Shown in pieces: positions 22,861 to 34,239 of a stretch of DNA of 64,000 bases. Position 1 is the first letter of the stretch. Every line of letters begins with the position of its first letter. The translations under genes and the position numbers were made by a program. The DNA is taken from NCBI GenBank assembly GCA_012932295.1, contig JAAONU010000011.1, positions 44,704,352 to 44,768,351 of the forward strand, read 5' to 3'. The DNA comes from Cyclina sinensis. Its lineage: Eukaryota; Mollusca; Bivalvia; Venerida; Veneridae. Below the pieces are notes generated by a model, which did not search any database, was not told the origin of the DNA, and saw only the letters and a program-made list of their open reading frames with translations.

Positions 22861-25800
22861 TTGCTTTTATTCTGTTTGGAATATTGGAATATCCGTAAGA
22901 TAATCGTGAAGGTACACAATTCCTTTTTGTTTCAGCTTCTTTTCAAGGAGCTAAAACCTCTTTATTTGTAACGAATATTCGGGAATACGTGTACTGGGAC
23001 ATTTGTCTTACGTTTCTATAGTGGACACTTATCCCCTTCTATGATAGATAGCTTTATGTTTATGTGTTACATTCCCACAACAGTATTACATGGCAAAAGT
23101 ATCATTTAATTTTAGACTGTACGTGTCAACCCAGATGTGAAGGCAACGAAATGAGAGACCCTGAAGATGATTTCAAATGTGAACGTCAGTCAGATAGGAT
23201 CACATTGGAACATATGCTTGTCACACCATACGGGTCAGGAGTTCGTTTTGAATGGAACATTCCACAATCGAAGGACTTAATTGTTAACTCGGTTCAGGTA
23301 TTTGAAGAACAAAATAAATTTTCAGAAACTGATGAAAACAAATAAATATATCACGTTATAATTAATCCGGCCATGCCTGTTTCAATGGTAGGATACTATG
23401 TCACCTGTTTTATGCTCTCCCGCGGACCATTTTTTGTCAACAATCCGTCGCTTGAAAGGTAAAATGGTCTTTTTCAATTAGAAATCTGTATAGTTGCAAA
23501 ACAATCATGTTGTGCACCGAAGATTGGCTGGTGTACTTTGTATTAACGTGAAGAATTTTTATAATGTAAAGTTCTAGTTTAGGCCTGAAAACGGGTGAAA
23601 GTTTCTATTCAGCATGCATTCAGAAAAACTCTACAGATTTCTTATTGAAAAAGACCATTTTACCTTTCAAACGGCGGGTTGTTGATCCGCGAGAGAGCAT
23701 AATAGGTGCGCGATGATGTAGTATCCTACCATAGTGTTTGGTAGTCCGACCCTTTTTTTGTAGAAGAGGCTTGTGAATTACTCAAACAACATGCAACAGA
23801 GACATCCAGTAAAATCCAGATTAAAAAAATAATAAATAAACTGCTCAATTTAAATAACTTTTTTTAAAATTTTGTTTCAATGTTTACAGATTGCGTACAA
23901 GAGTACCGATTCTGAGGAGACAAAAATAACCGAATCACTCACCAGCGTCATACATTGGAACAGAGATGTAACCGGGTTGTCGCCAGGAAAACTCTATTCG
24001 ATTTCTGCCAGTTGTAATTACACATATAAGGAAATGTCCCATAATGCATCCAGAAATTTTCATGTAGCAACTCGTAAGTGTAAAGATTTTGTCCGCATTC
24101 AAAGCAAAAAGTTGTTGTGAGATGGACGTTAATATATATCCATCCATCCATCCACTATATAAATGCTGAAACGCCTGTTGAATTCCCTGTCTTTTTAATT
24201 AATACGTACCAGGTAGGACTTAAAGTTCTAATACGGTGGAAAGCTGCCTCGGAATGAAGAATGATGTTAACAAGGGGTAGGACCTAAATCATGTAGCTCG
24301 GTGCTTTAAGCGAGAAAAACGTGTAGTCTATGACTAATGTCGTCAGTTTTCGCGTAAATATTCAGGAATTTGGATAAATTATCAACAGCTATGGGGATGT
24401 TCTTGGAATATTTGTATAATGTATACGACTAGTACCTAGCCATATATATATGCTAACTGTAACTGCTATTTGACAGAAGAAGAAATGTGTTACAAAAAAG
24501 TTATTGAAGGGATGCCAACAAAGGTGTCCCATTTTTTGTGTGATTCTGCAATATTTTGCTTCGTTTTTTTCAGCTTAACCAACAATTTTGCGCCATCAAA
24601 ATGATATTTTAAGTAAACAGGAACAGAATTAAACATTTACAACCAGTTAGGAACATACATAATGCATCAATGTTCGATTTGTTTAACTTGAAGACAATAA
24701 ATGTGTAGTTTGAGTCACTTTAAGGCCATATTGTGTAACCTCGGTTCTTTCATAACTACATACCGGTATTCTAATACATAAAATATCTTTCTGTCACTAG
24801 CATATTGGTTAAATTTAACTCTTATTTTGTACTATAATCATACTCAAAACCAGTGTTTGTCCAATTTAAAGGCATTACATTAACTACACATGGTGATTTT
24901 ATAAAGTGAAAGCAATCGAATGTCTTTTGATACAACCGCAGTTAACGTTCAATGTATGTATTCGTTCAAGATTGTTTTACAGTTAAATAAATGTTAACAA
25001 TAAACAATTCTTACAGTTGTGAGTTGAAGCAATAATTTAATATCATAATCAGATTTTGTTTGTTTTCCAGCGAGAATTAAAAGATTAAAAAGATTAGAAT
25101 ATTTTAGCACATATTCACCTTGGAATTGTAGATGCCAGAATGATAAACTCTATACACTGAAACTTGGGGCAACAGCTCATAATAAAATATCATAGTAAAA
25201 TAGCATTATGACATATACTTACAAGCTATTCATACATACCATACATGAGAAGTAAATAGATCCTCCAAAGATAACTTACTTTTTTTTACAAAATTTTAAT
25301 ACAGAATTAAGTCTCGGATGTATTAAGATACCAGACGGCTTGGAGATAAGGGAGGTTAGAAAGTCCTTTTTGATTTTATAAATATAATGTTTGCATGTAT
25401 GTAATATCTACAAAATTGTCAATTTTGATTTTTTAAAATAAAATCTGCAGACTTGTGGTCAAGTCATAACCTTTCATATTTTAAAATTTACTTGTAATAT
25501 TGTATTTGTATCTGACAATGAAAAGCACCACATAACCTTCCAGCCTTAAAATCTCAAGTGTTCAAATTCATAATCATCTTAGCTTAAAAAAGGAAATACT
25601 TCTGGGTTTTTTTTATCAGAAACATAAAGTTAAATATACAAACAGAACTCTTTGTAAAAATTTTAAACATGCTTAACTTTAACATCAATAAAGAACCGAG
25701 GTTACACAATATGGTCTTAAAGTGACCCAAACAACACGTTTATTGTCTTCAAGTTAAACAAATCGAACATAGATGCATTATGTATGTTCCTAACTGGTTG

Positions 25801-28800
25801 TAAATGTTTAATTCTGTTCCTGTTCACTTAAAATATCATTTTAATGGCGCAAAATTGTTGGTAAAGCTGAAAAAACGAAGCAAAATATTGCAGATTCACA
25901 CAAAAAATGGGACACCTTTGTTGGCATCCCTTCAATAACTTTTTTGTAACACATTTCTTCTTCTGTCAAATAGCAGCTACAGTTAGAATACATATATGGC
26001 TAGGTACTAGTCTTATACATTATACAAATATTCCAAGAACATGTCCATAGCTGTTGATAATTTATCCAAATTCCTGAATATTTACGCGAAAACTGACGAC
26101 CTTAGTCATAGACTACACGTTTTTCTAGCTTAAAGCACCGAGGTACATGATTTAGGTCCTACCCCTTGGTTAAGGGATTTAATCCTTGAAATGAAATCAA
26201 GAAGAATGAAAATTGTCCATAAAGTTCTTAGTCTTTGTGGTACGGTAATTTTGCCCAGAGATGTCGGTTCTTTACATAATCAGTAACATTTTCAGGACCT
26301 GAACCTGTTGTGAATCTAACATTAACTTTTGACGGTGGTACCATCTTCTTGTTCTGGGCAGCTCCGAAAGGAAGTTGGCAAGATTATTACATCATAGACC
26401 ATAGAGCAATACGAAGAAATCCTTTTTCATCATGGAAAAGCAGCAAAACTCCAAATGTCACGTTTACTTTGCACGACACTTTTCCAGGCGAAGAATACGA
26501 GTTTAGGGTGTTTGGAGTCAGTAATGGCACTTCAAGTACTAAGATAAAAGCCGTCTGCATTGTTCGTAAGTACGGGAGCAACATAGACTGGTTAACTTTT
26601 GGTTTCAAAAGTCAGCTTTATCAAACCCTATTGTCAATAAAAATGTAAATAAAAAGACATTAAATAAAGTTTGGTTATTTACAGCTTTGTAGGTCAAGTC
26701 AAGTTTTAACATAATGCAGACATAATAATGTAAAATGCATTGTGAATCTTTTTATGTCGTTTTCTAAAAGTTTTTCTTTAGTGAGATATAGCATAAAGTA
26801 TGTGTGTAGTCTGTGTCCCGTTGTTAAGAATATTTCAAAACTAGAGCCGCCTGGAGTCATATCTAAACATAAATGCACTTACAAAGAAAACTCCGAGAAA
26901 AAGGTTGTTTTTTTTTCATTTCAGCACCACTTTCCCCGGAAAAGTTGATACACTATTTTAAGTCATCAACACTTACAATTGAATGGTATCACGATGAAAA
27001 ACGGACTCACGTTGAAAATTATCGTCTGCTCATGATTTCTAGTGACGGTAAAGTGCAAAAGGAAGTTAAACCTCCAGAAAATGGTGGACATGTAGAGAAA
27101 ATGTTGTTGGACATTCGACCAGGGAGAACATACAATGTGACCGTTCAAAGTCTTGTTGCTGATGTTGTCTCGACGTCGAAGTGTCTTGTTGTTACTGGTA
27201 TGTAAATACCTTAGTAGGGTTTGTAAAACCATACCCCAGATGTTTACCCCATACGACAGTTGTTTACCCCATACCCCAGCTGTTTACCTCATACGACAGT
27301 TGTTTACCCCATACGACAGTTGTTTACCCCAGACAGTTGTTTGCCCCAAACCCCAGCAGTTTACCCCATACGACAGTTGTTTACCCAATACGACAGTTGT
27401 TTACCCCATACCCCAGCTGTTTACCCCATACGACAGTTGTTTACCTCATACCCCAGCTGTTTACCCCATACGACAGTTGTTTACCCCATACCCCAGCTGT
27501 TTACCCCATATGATAGTTGTTTACCCCATACGACAGTTGTTTACCCCAGACAGTTGTTTGCCCCATACCCCAGCTGTTTACCCCATACGACAGTTGTTTA
27601 GCCTGGTAAGAAAAACCTACCTTTCTTTCTTTTGGTCCTGATTGGCATCGTTATTCCTTTTTTATGGGTGTTCTGGTTCCTATAAGTTTCCAACAGCTAC
27701 AATTCGTCTAAATTAAGACTAACCAAAATGTGTTAGATTATTTCAGCTTAAGGAGTCTCTCGTAGTTTTCTGACCTGGTCATTAAGCATCAGTGCTGTTT
27801 GTAGACAGTGTCCTCTCTCTGTCGCATCCACTGCTTTTCAAAAACAGAAAGCTCTTAAAGGTTGCGACGATATTGCTTCAATTTCAAACTCCATATTGTC
27901 ACATTCATTTGTTGACTTCATCGTTTTGTCAAGATACACGTGTTTTGATGGTCATAATTTATTATTCGTCAATGCCTTCATTTGATTTTCCTTTGCAAAA
28001 GGACTGTTTATAGGTTTTGCTCACTTCTATTGTCTTGTAAGCACGAACTTTGGCTGATCGTTGTCCATTTTGAACGAAAACGGAAAAGCGTCTACATGCT
28101 TTGAACGTGAATTTGCAGACGAATTTCAATAAACTTCAGATTTGAAAGAGGTCATTTATTTTCAGCTCCAGATGCAGAAACCAATAGAGAAAATCAGTTT
28201 CCAGTGTACGGTATTGTAATACTAGGTATGTGTTGCCGTTTCGGTTGTATATTTAACTCTGAATTAAGCAATGAATTTGATAGCTATTATTCATTTACAA
28301 TCTTAGTTTCATAAGAAATTGTTTTGTTTACATAGCCAGAAATGACAATAGTAAGTTTATATATCTGAGAATAGATTTGTTTACTCTGATCGACCATATG
28401 TCCTTAGATGGTTGTATTTAACATGTTAAGACTGATTTGCACCATTCTCTATTTCAAATGATGGCTTAAAACGAATACAATCGTTACGTTATTTGAGAGT
28501 TACATCGCTATTGAGACACCACTTATGATGGAATCAAGCGCAGTAAAACCCATTACAGGTTACGATTCACAGCTTGGTGAACTAAGGCATGTGAGGCCAA
28601 AAATCATGTCTTTGCTTATAAACATATAAACCAAGCTAGGTTATTAATTGTTTATAGTTACTGACTGCGTATGGTAAATTGCAGAAATCTACAAATTTTC
28701 AAAAACTTAAATATTTAAAATGTTTACGGGAGAATTGTTCTTCTAGTTTAGAAAGAGATATTAAGGCAGGCGTTATTTTATCGGTCTTAACAAGACATCT

Positions 28801-31800
28801 AGGTGTTAGAAGTAACTTTATTACCCTACAATGGAATGAGCAAAAGTTTTGATATTTTATTCTCACTTTTTTCAAACCATTTAAAATGTTTGACTAGATA
28901 TTTATACTGAATTCAAGTGATAATACTCCAGTTTTGTTAAAGTTTCAGTACTTCTGCTTCTTGGCATCGGGGTTGGTTTCCTTGTGTGCAAAGTGAGAAA
29001 ACGGGGTAACTATCACTAATTCAGTATTTTACGGAATCCTGCTGAGGCCAATTAAAATGTCGCCGTCGCGCTTAGAGGTAGACCCTAGACAACGCGACGC
29101 GACGCTCGAAAATGCGAAGCGACACTACAAAATGCGACGCGACATTTACTGGAATATCGTATCGCGTTGTCGGGCATCTAGCGTAAATGGGCAAATTGTA
29201 TATTCCGGCCATCGAATTAATTAAGAACAAATTCAACAAGGAAAATGCGGCAATCAAGGCCATGCTCTAAAAATGCGATATGGCTTTGTGGAGGGCCAGA
29301 TGATACACAGGCACGTGAAATTTTGTCATTGCACCGATAGACGGCATATAGATCTTGCAACACTTTAACCTGTCACCGGTAGACGCACGACAACGCGTTA
29401 CGATATTCCAGTACATGTCGACGCGACGCGCATTGTCTAGTGTCGCTTCGCGTTTTCGTGCATCGCGTCGCGTTGTCTTGTACGTGTCGTTTGGCATTTT
29501 CGTATGTCGCAGTAAAGGATCACACAAGAAGCGCGGCAATGCGATACGACATTGTTAAAATGTCGCGTCGCGTTTTCGAGCGTCGCTTCGCATTGTCGAG
29601 CGTCGTATCGCATTGTCGTGCGTTGAGGCCTACACAAATGCAGAACGCGACGGACGACAACGCGACGCGACATCGCGACGCAACACCTCGACAATGCGAT
29701 ACCACCCACGACAATGCGAAGCGACAATGCGATATTTCGCGCTTTTAAAGCGCGAAAATACGAAACGAAAACGCGATATTTCGTTTGACACATTGACGAG
29801 CGTCGTATAGCATTTTCGCAATGTCACGTCGCGTTGTCGAGCGTCTACCTCTTAGCGCAACGGGGACATTTTAATTGGCCCCAACAGGATTCTACAGGAT
29901 TCTATTAATATCTTACAGATTTAACATATCACTACCATATTAATTGTTAAAATCATAATTTATACAATCATAGTGCAGTATTTTTCAAATTTGTTCACAG
30001 TTTGAGCCATCCTTTATCACTAGTTTCAGTGAGGAGGTAAAATACATTTTCAGCCACTAAGTCGGTTAGTATGTATGTATTGATGAAATGAAAAACTAAC
30101 CTATACCGTAAGGGAGGGGGCACTTAGATTTGCTCTTGCCCATCTGTCTTTATGTCTGTCCAGAAGTTTGTGTCGCGCACTCAGCTAACACTTTTACACT
30201 TTGGTGCATGAAACTTCACACTCAGGGATATAGATCAGCAAATGAAGTAGTGCATCTGGAATTTTTCGTCTCCCTCCAACCAGGGAAAGAATATGTACAG
30301 TCCCTAATTTAGTCAAATTTAGCTACAATAATATCTGTGCCATATGTTCAGCCAGTACTATTAAACTTATGGTTATGAAACTTCACAGGGATATATATCA
30401 GCAAATGAAGTTGCGCACCTGTGTTTTTTCATCTTCTCTTCAAATGGAGAGCAGATTTATGGCCATTTATTTAACGAAAAAGCTACAAAAGAGTTTCTGT
30501 CATGAGCATAATATCAGCCAACACTGTTGCACCCGGGGTCATGAAACTTTATAGGGATATATATCAGCAAGTGAAGTTGTGCATCTAAGGTTTTCTGTAT
30601 CCATCTTTCTAACTGTAGCAGAGTTTTTGGCCTTGATTTAGTGAAAATCGCTACCAAAAACCTTTTGTCACATACATAGCTTTCACTGTTGCACCTAGGG
30701 TGATAAAACTTTACAGGGACATATACCAGCAAGTACGGTTGCGCACCTGGAGTTTTTTTCAATTAATTTACTGAAACCTTGACAACCCACGGCTCACCCT
30801 TGATTTGGAAACAGACCCTCCCCCTGGCGACACACATGTCCTCTGGACACATTTCTAGTTGTTGTTGTTTTTTTGTAATTTATGTTAAGACGACAGATCC
30901 AGTAACTTATACTAAATTCAATTAAATGTTGTTATCTACAGAACTTGATTAATCTGTTTCTTATTAGTTTTAAATCATTGCTGGTTTTTTTTTTCAGGTA
31001 GACAACAAGTAATTTACAAGTATAAGTACCATATTGATAAAATAGAGAACACTATTAATAACCCAAATGGAGATATTACATTGAACGGTGACCTGGTCGG
31101 TCGTGAGGCACTCAGTAAAAACAACTACGCCAATAATGAGCTTGATTCATCTGACGAGGTAATGTGAAATATTATTGATAGTTTTTCTGTACAGACATAC
31201 TTTTTTGCAGTTGTCGCTAAGCCAGCGTATATATTGTGTTGTATAGAACAATGTTAAAAATCGTTTATTTCCTATAATATTTTTAGTGAAGTTACTAATA
31301 CATTTCGATTTTATTTACCATCGGTTCCGGTTTCCCATGTGGCCAACGATTTACCGACAAATCGGTAACACGACAAATTGGTAACATGATTTTACAGCCC
31401 CTGAAGAGGTTTAGTTATTTTAGCTTGTGGCGGACAGGGCAAGATTCAGGGTTAATATCTCATCCAAAAGACAGTAAGTGATGGATAAGAGGGTCGAACT
31501 TATGACCCCTGGATTCCAAGTTCAGTGCGATACCACTGGACTGTTTTTCTGCGCCCATGTTAAGCAAAATATAATATTACCTTATGAATATACCCCGTTT
31601 TACATTGCCGTGACCGAGGGAATTAAGGCTGGGTTGATTTTTTAATTATGGGCTTGTACTAATGCTTAAATCATTAACCAACAATTCATTCTGAACGTAC
31701 CTACAGAATGATTGATTTGGATCACATTTATCAAAACGAAGACAGCTGAGGTACAGACTTTAATGGAACTTGATGCAAAATGCCAGCATTGCACGGCAAT

Positions 31801-31907
31801 GTAATACATGTTCTTCAAGCTTTCTGAACTACAATTTTTGATTTTGTCTGGAATTCAATTTGTGAAACGATACCTTTTTTATGTTTCAGGAATCTGATGA
31901 CAGTTGA
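20167..31907 (+). CDS. Type I membrane receptor with fibronectin-III modules
   Basis: Ten coding exons: 20167-20530, 20956-21273, 23116-23297, 23890-24073, 26296-26565, 26925-27197, 28166-28225, 28949-29005, 30998-31158, 31890-31907. All have GT/AG ends and phases that join to a 628-aa protein. Order: signal peptide (residues 1-25, hydrophobic LMTNLLTLVSW core); Cys-rich ectodomain (about 40-245); three fibronectin-III-like modules (exons 3+4, exon 5, exon 6) with family Trp/Tyr positions such as LTIEWY and the YEFRVFG / YNVTVQS strand; several N-x-S/T sites; a membrane helix (about 545-565, IVILVLLLLGIGVGF) split over exons 7 and 8 and followed by KVRKR; and a 60-aa acidic tail ending SSDEESDDS. 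Most module joints are phase 1, as usual for such shuffled domains. No kinase, SEFIR, TIR or death domain and no WSxWS. Role not known; a cell-surface binding or adhesion receptor is an inference. Confidence 0.87.
20531..20955 (+). other. Receptor gene intron 1
   Basis: Donor GTGAGA after the codon fragment G, acceptor TTTGATTTAG. Nothing further seen in it. Confidence 0.8.
21274..23115 (+). other. Receptor gene intron 2
   Basis: Donor GTAGGT, acceptor AATTTTAG. Near 21399 a 'tagtggtgtaacgattcac' segment resembles the end of hAT-type transposons. A C-rich run with 'gacacttcaccc' repeats follows at 21455-21545. 22105-22150 has 'aggagcacgtga' twice. Confidence 0.6.
22797..22859. repeat. 63-base T homopolymer
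   Basis: An uninterrupted T run in intron 2 of the receptor gene. Possibly the tail of a minus-strand retrotransposed sequence, or an assembly-sensitive length. Confidence 0.95.
23386..23732. mobile_element. MITE with about 110-bp terminal inverted repeats
   Basis: The ends ATGGTAGGATACTA... and ...TAGTATCCTACCAT are inverted copies. The match continues inward through 'atgctctc.cgcgga.ca', 'tgaaaggtaaaatgg' and 'tctttttcaat'. Spacer of about 130 bases without coding. It lies in receptor intron 3. The target duplication is not clear. Confidence 0.85.
24271..26169. mobile_element. 1.9-kb foldback element flanked by TTAA
   Basis: The left arm (24271-24750) and right arm (25691-26169) are inverted copies about 480 bp long, separated by a 940-bp AT-rich spacer. 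TTAA lies immediately outside both ends (24267-24270 and 26170-26173). The terminal sequence is (C)CAAGGGGTAGGACC. TTAA target duplication is the hallmark of piggyBac-type transposition, so this looks like a nonautonomous piggyBac-like foldback. No transposase frame is present. It occupies most of receptor intron 4. Confidence 0.85.
27236..27603. repeat. 20-bp minisatellite in receptor intron 6
   Basis: About eighteen copies of a unit near 'cagttgtttaccccatacga' alternate with the variant 'cagctgtttaccccatacc', with a few shorter units. Because the unit is 20 bp and has no stop in any plus-strand frame, all three frames stay open; these are not genes. Confidence 0.95.
29034..29892. mobile_element. 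CpG-dense foldback element
   Basis: The ends are inverted copies: GAATCCTGCTGAGGCCAATT... at left and the reverse complement of GAATCCTGTTGGGGCCAATT at right, continuing through 'aaaatgtc', 'cgcgct(t)agaggtagac' and 'gacaacgcgacg'. The interior is built from short direct and inverted copies of cgacaatgcga / tcgcgtcgcgtt motifs. It stands out as a CpG-rich block in a very AT-rich intron (receptor intron 8). Short frames inside are by-products of the repeat. Family not recognised. Confidence 0.85.
30107..30840. repeat. About 165-bp tandem repeat, four copies
   Basis: 'atgaaacttcacaggg...tatatcagcaa(a/g)tgaag' recurs at about 30208, 30375, 30541 and 30702. It lies in receptor intron 8, next to the CpG-dense foldback. 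Confidence 0.8.
31385..31562 (-). repeat. tRNA-derived SINE-like repeat
   Basis: The minus strand has an A-box-like 'AGTCCAGTGGTATCGCACTG' and B-box-like 'AAGTTCGACCC', then a body region. It lies in receptor intron 9. Confidence 0.55.
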
Positions 31908-32099
31908 CAAAGAGAACTGAGGGCATAGTTTCATACTGTCTGCTGTGATATTTAAAAAAAATGAGGATATGAAATTTAAGTAAATTTTATCAATTGTGAT
32001 AGAAGTGTTTCAACTGAAGACTTCAGTTTAAGCTGGTCGAGGAAAGAAATAATAGTATATGTATTTCAAGAAATCACTTGAGCTTTAATTACGTCTGAG

Positions 32100-32105
32100 A
32101 ATAAA
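32100..32105 (+). terminator. Candidate poly(A) signal of the receptor gene
   Basis: AATAAA about 195 bases past the TGA at 31905-31907. Another lies near 32903. Not decisive in AT-rich DNA. Confidence 0.4.
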
Positions 32106-32138
32106 AAGAACAGTAAACCTGACAAAAATTTGAAACAG

Positions 32139-32180
32139 ACAAGAGGGCCATGATGACCCTGGATCACTCACCTGAGTACT
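32139..32180. repeat. Fragment of dispersed repeat
   Basis: The 'acaagagggccatgatgacc' and 'tcactcacctgagt' segments match the start of the array at 35884, so this is a solo end of that repeat family. Confidence 0.7.
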
Positions 32181-32261
32181 TTGGCTGTGGGTTTGCTGTT
32201 CAGTAAACATAAGAAGCAGTATTTCATTTTCAGTTGAAGATTTGTAGGTGCCTGTGGCGCT

Positions 32262-32455
32262 GTTATATGTTTTAACGCCGCTAAATGTCGCACTAGCCAT
32301 TAAATGGCGCACCATTGCCGCTTAATGTCGCAATCACCGCTAAATGTCACAAAATCTCCTGCCGTTAAATGTCGCGATGGTAACGTTGAATGTCGCACGA
32401 TTTCCCCATATCGTTAAATGTTGCAACACTACCGTTAAATGCCACAAGATGTAAA
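32262..32455. repeat. Degenerate short tandem repeat, 'cgttaaatgtcgca' type
   Basis: About nine degenerate copies of (c)cgctaaatgtcgca with spacers of 8-14 bases. The spacing is irregular, so the unit is about 20-26 bp. No protein reading fits across it. Confidence 0.7.
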
Positions 32456-34239
32456 GTCATGTGAAGGTTATAGTGGTAATATATTCCATTAGTCATTGAG
32501 TAAATATTTGTAAATATTAAGGAACTTAAAGACTTAAAGGATTTCCCTTCAATCTGCCTTCTTAAGACAAAATATGTTTTTAAATGTGTCTTTTTTTTGT
32601 TTGGAATGTAAATGTAAAATCGACTGATTCAAGTACATATATTTGTAATTTTTTTTTCTTTTTTTGGTGGGGTGGGGGGGGGGGGTTGTAGGTCTTATTG
32701 TAAGTGTATTCTTTAGTAAGATTATGTTGCTTGAAATCTTAATTCGCATACGCGAATTTTTATTTCACAATGGAAATAAGGGTTTACCCTTTTTTGTGTT
32801 ATCCCTTGTGTTGGTGTACATGTCATGGTTTTTGTGCTCATGTATGTGTTGTACTATTTATCACTTCATGTGTTTAAATACCATGTATGTACATTATGCC
32901 AAAATAAATCTTAAATCTTAGGCAAATACTTGCACACATACACAAACAGTTATGGTTCAAGATGTAGATTCATGCATTTCCATTTTGTGTTTATTATCAG
33001 CAATCGCTATAGAGGTAACATGTATAATTATGTATCAGTAAGTTCTCACCAAAATATGAAACCACCTTTTCCTAAATAGAAATATATATGTTCTTCGGTA
33101 ATTACAGATGTTTTGACTAACTGAATTTTGTCATATGAACAGAGATTCATTTAAGTGAAAATATTTCAGGGCTCCACTGTTACAGAATATAAGGTAACAA
33201 CACATGCATCTTTAAAACTTGTGTATTGATTGATCAAAATTAAAAATACTCGTATTATAATAATATGTAATGGTTATCCAAATGGAGTAAGTAAACTGAT
33301 TTATTCATGCTATTTTTAAAGCACTTTGAAGCATTAAAAAAAGCCTCTATATGTCTCAGATTTTCATTGACTAACAAGCTCCTAAATATAGATCCAGAAA
33401 CATTGTGAGCAAACTGTCACATATAATTATGAAGTGCGACAATCTTTTTATGACATTCCTTAGTTGTGCGTTTATTGTTGGACTAAGACATGTGCATATT
33501 CAATCGTTTTTGTCAAGAACATCATATGATGGACGACCAAGGTTTAATGCACTATACACAAGGAACGTCCAGAAAGAAACATTTTATTTCAATGGCTGGT
33601 GACAACAACGTACAAAAACATCCCGTTTGTACATATTTAAAAGAATAAATATATGTAAAATGAACAATATATCTTGTTATTTATTATATACATATATTAA
33701 GTTAAGGTATATTTGCAATTGTTGATTGCATAAAGTTGTATTAATACCTCACCCTGCTGGCTCGTGAGAATACAACTTTATACAATTGAATCAAGCAATA
33801 CAACCCATCAGAATAGTACATTCATGTAATATTTCCTAGTATTTATTTGATTTTTGTCTCTTAACTATCTTTTTCTTTCACCAAACACCAAATGGGATTT
33901 CCCTGTAATTCATTCGCTGGAGTAACCCATTTTAATTGTACTAAACTAGAACATAATAATCCCTGCATTATTTGCAAGCGTAATTACTAAAATTTTCTAC
34001 ATACAGTCAAGTCTGTGTACAGCAGCCACTGAAGGGATGGATGGCATAAAAGTTGCTGAAGTTCACAAATTGGCATTTGTTCAGGTGTGACCGCTCATTC
34101 AGATTTGGCTGTGCATGTATGTTTTCTAAAACTGACGTCTGCTTGCTCAATTTTCGGCACATAATAAGTGTTAATTAGATCTAACGCTCTTTTATTTGCA
34201 ACTAACTTCATAAGACTTTTGTCTACTTGTTAGTAGAAA
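32456..34239. other. AT-rich intergenic stretch
   Basis: No gene recognised. It contains a G-rich run at 32667-32690 and a small hairpin at 33722-33800. Confidence 0.45.
33722..33800. repeat. Short inverted repeat
   Basis: 'ttgattgcataaagttgtatt' is followed about 30 bases later by the near-inverse 'aatacaactttatacaat..aatcaa'. It could be a very small foldback element. Confidence 0.7.

Noticed and set aside
27236..27603. CRISPR-like array
   Set aside because: Units abut with no unique spacers, and the context is an animal intron.
27153..27641. Three overlapping plus-strand frames over 100 codons with PYDSCLPHT-type repeats
   Set aside because: They are by-products of a 20-bp minisatellite without stops, within an intron.
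29072..29827. Several Arg-rich frames on both strands
   Set aside because: They lie in the CpG-dense foldback. Composition follows the cgacgcgac motif, and no frame shows a domain.
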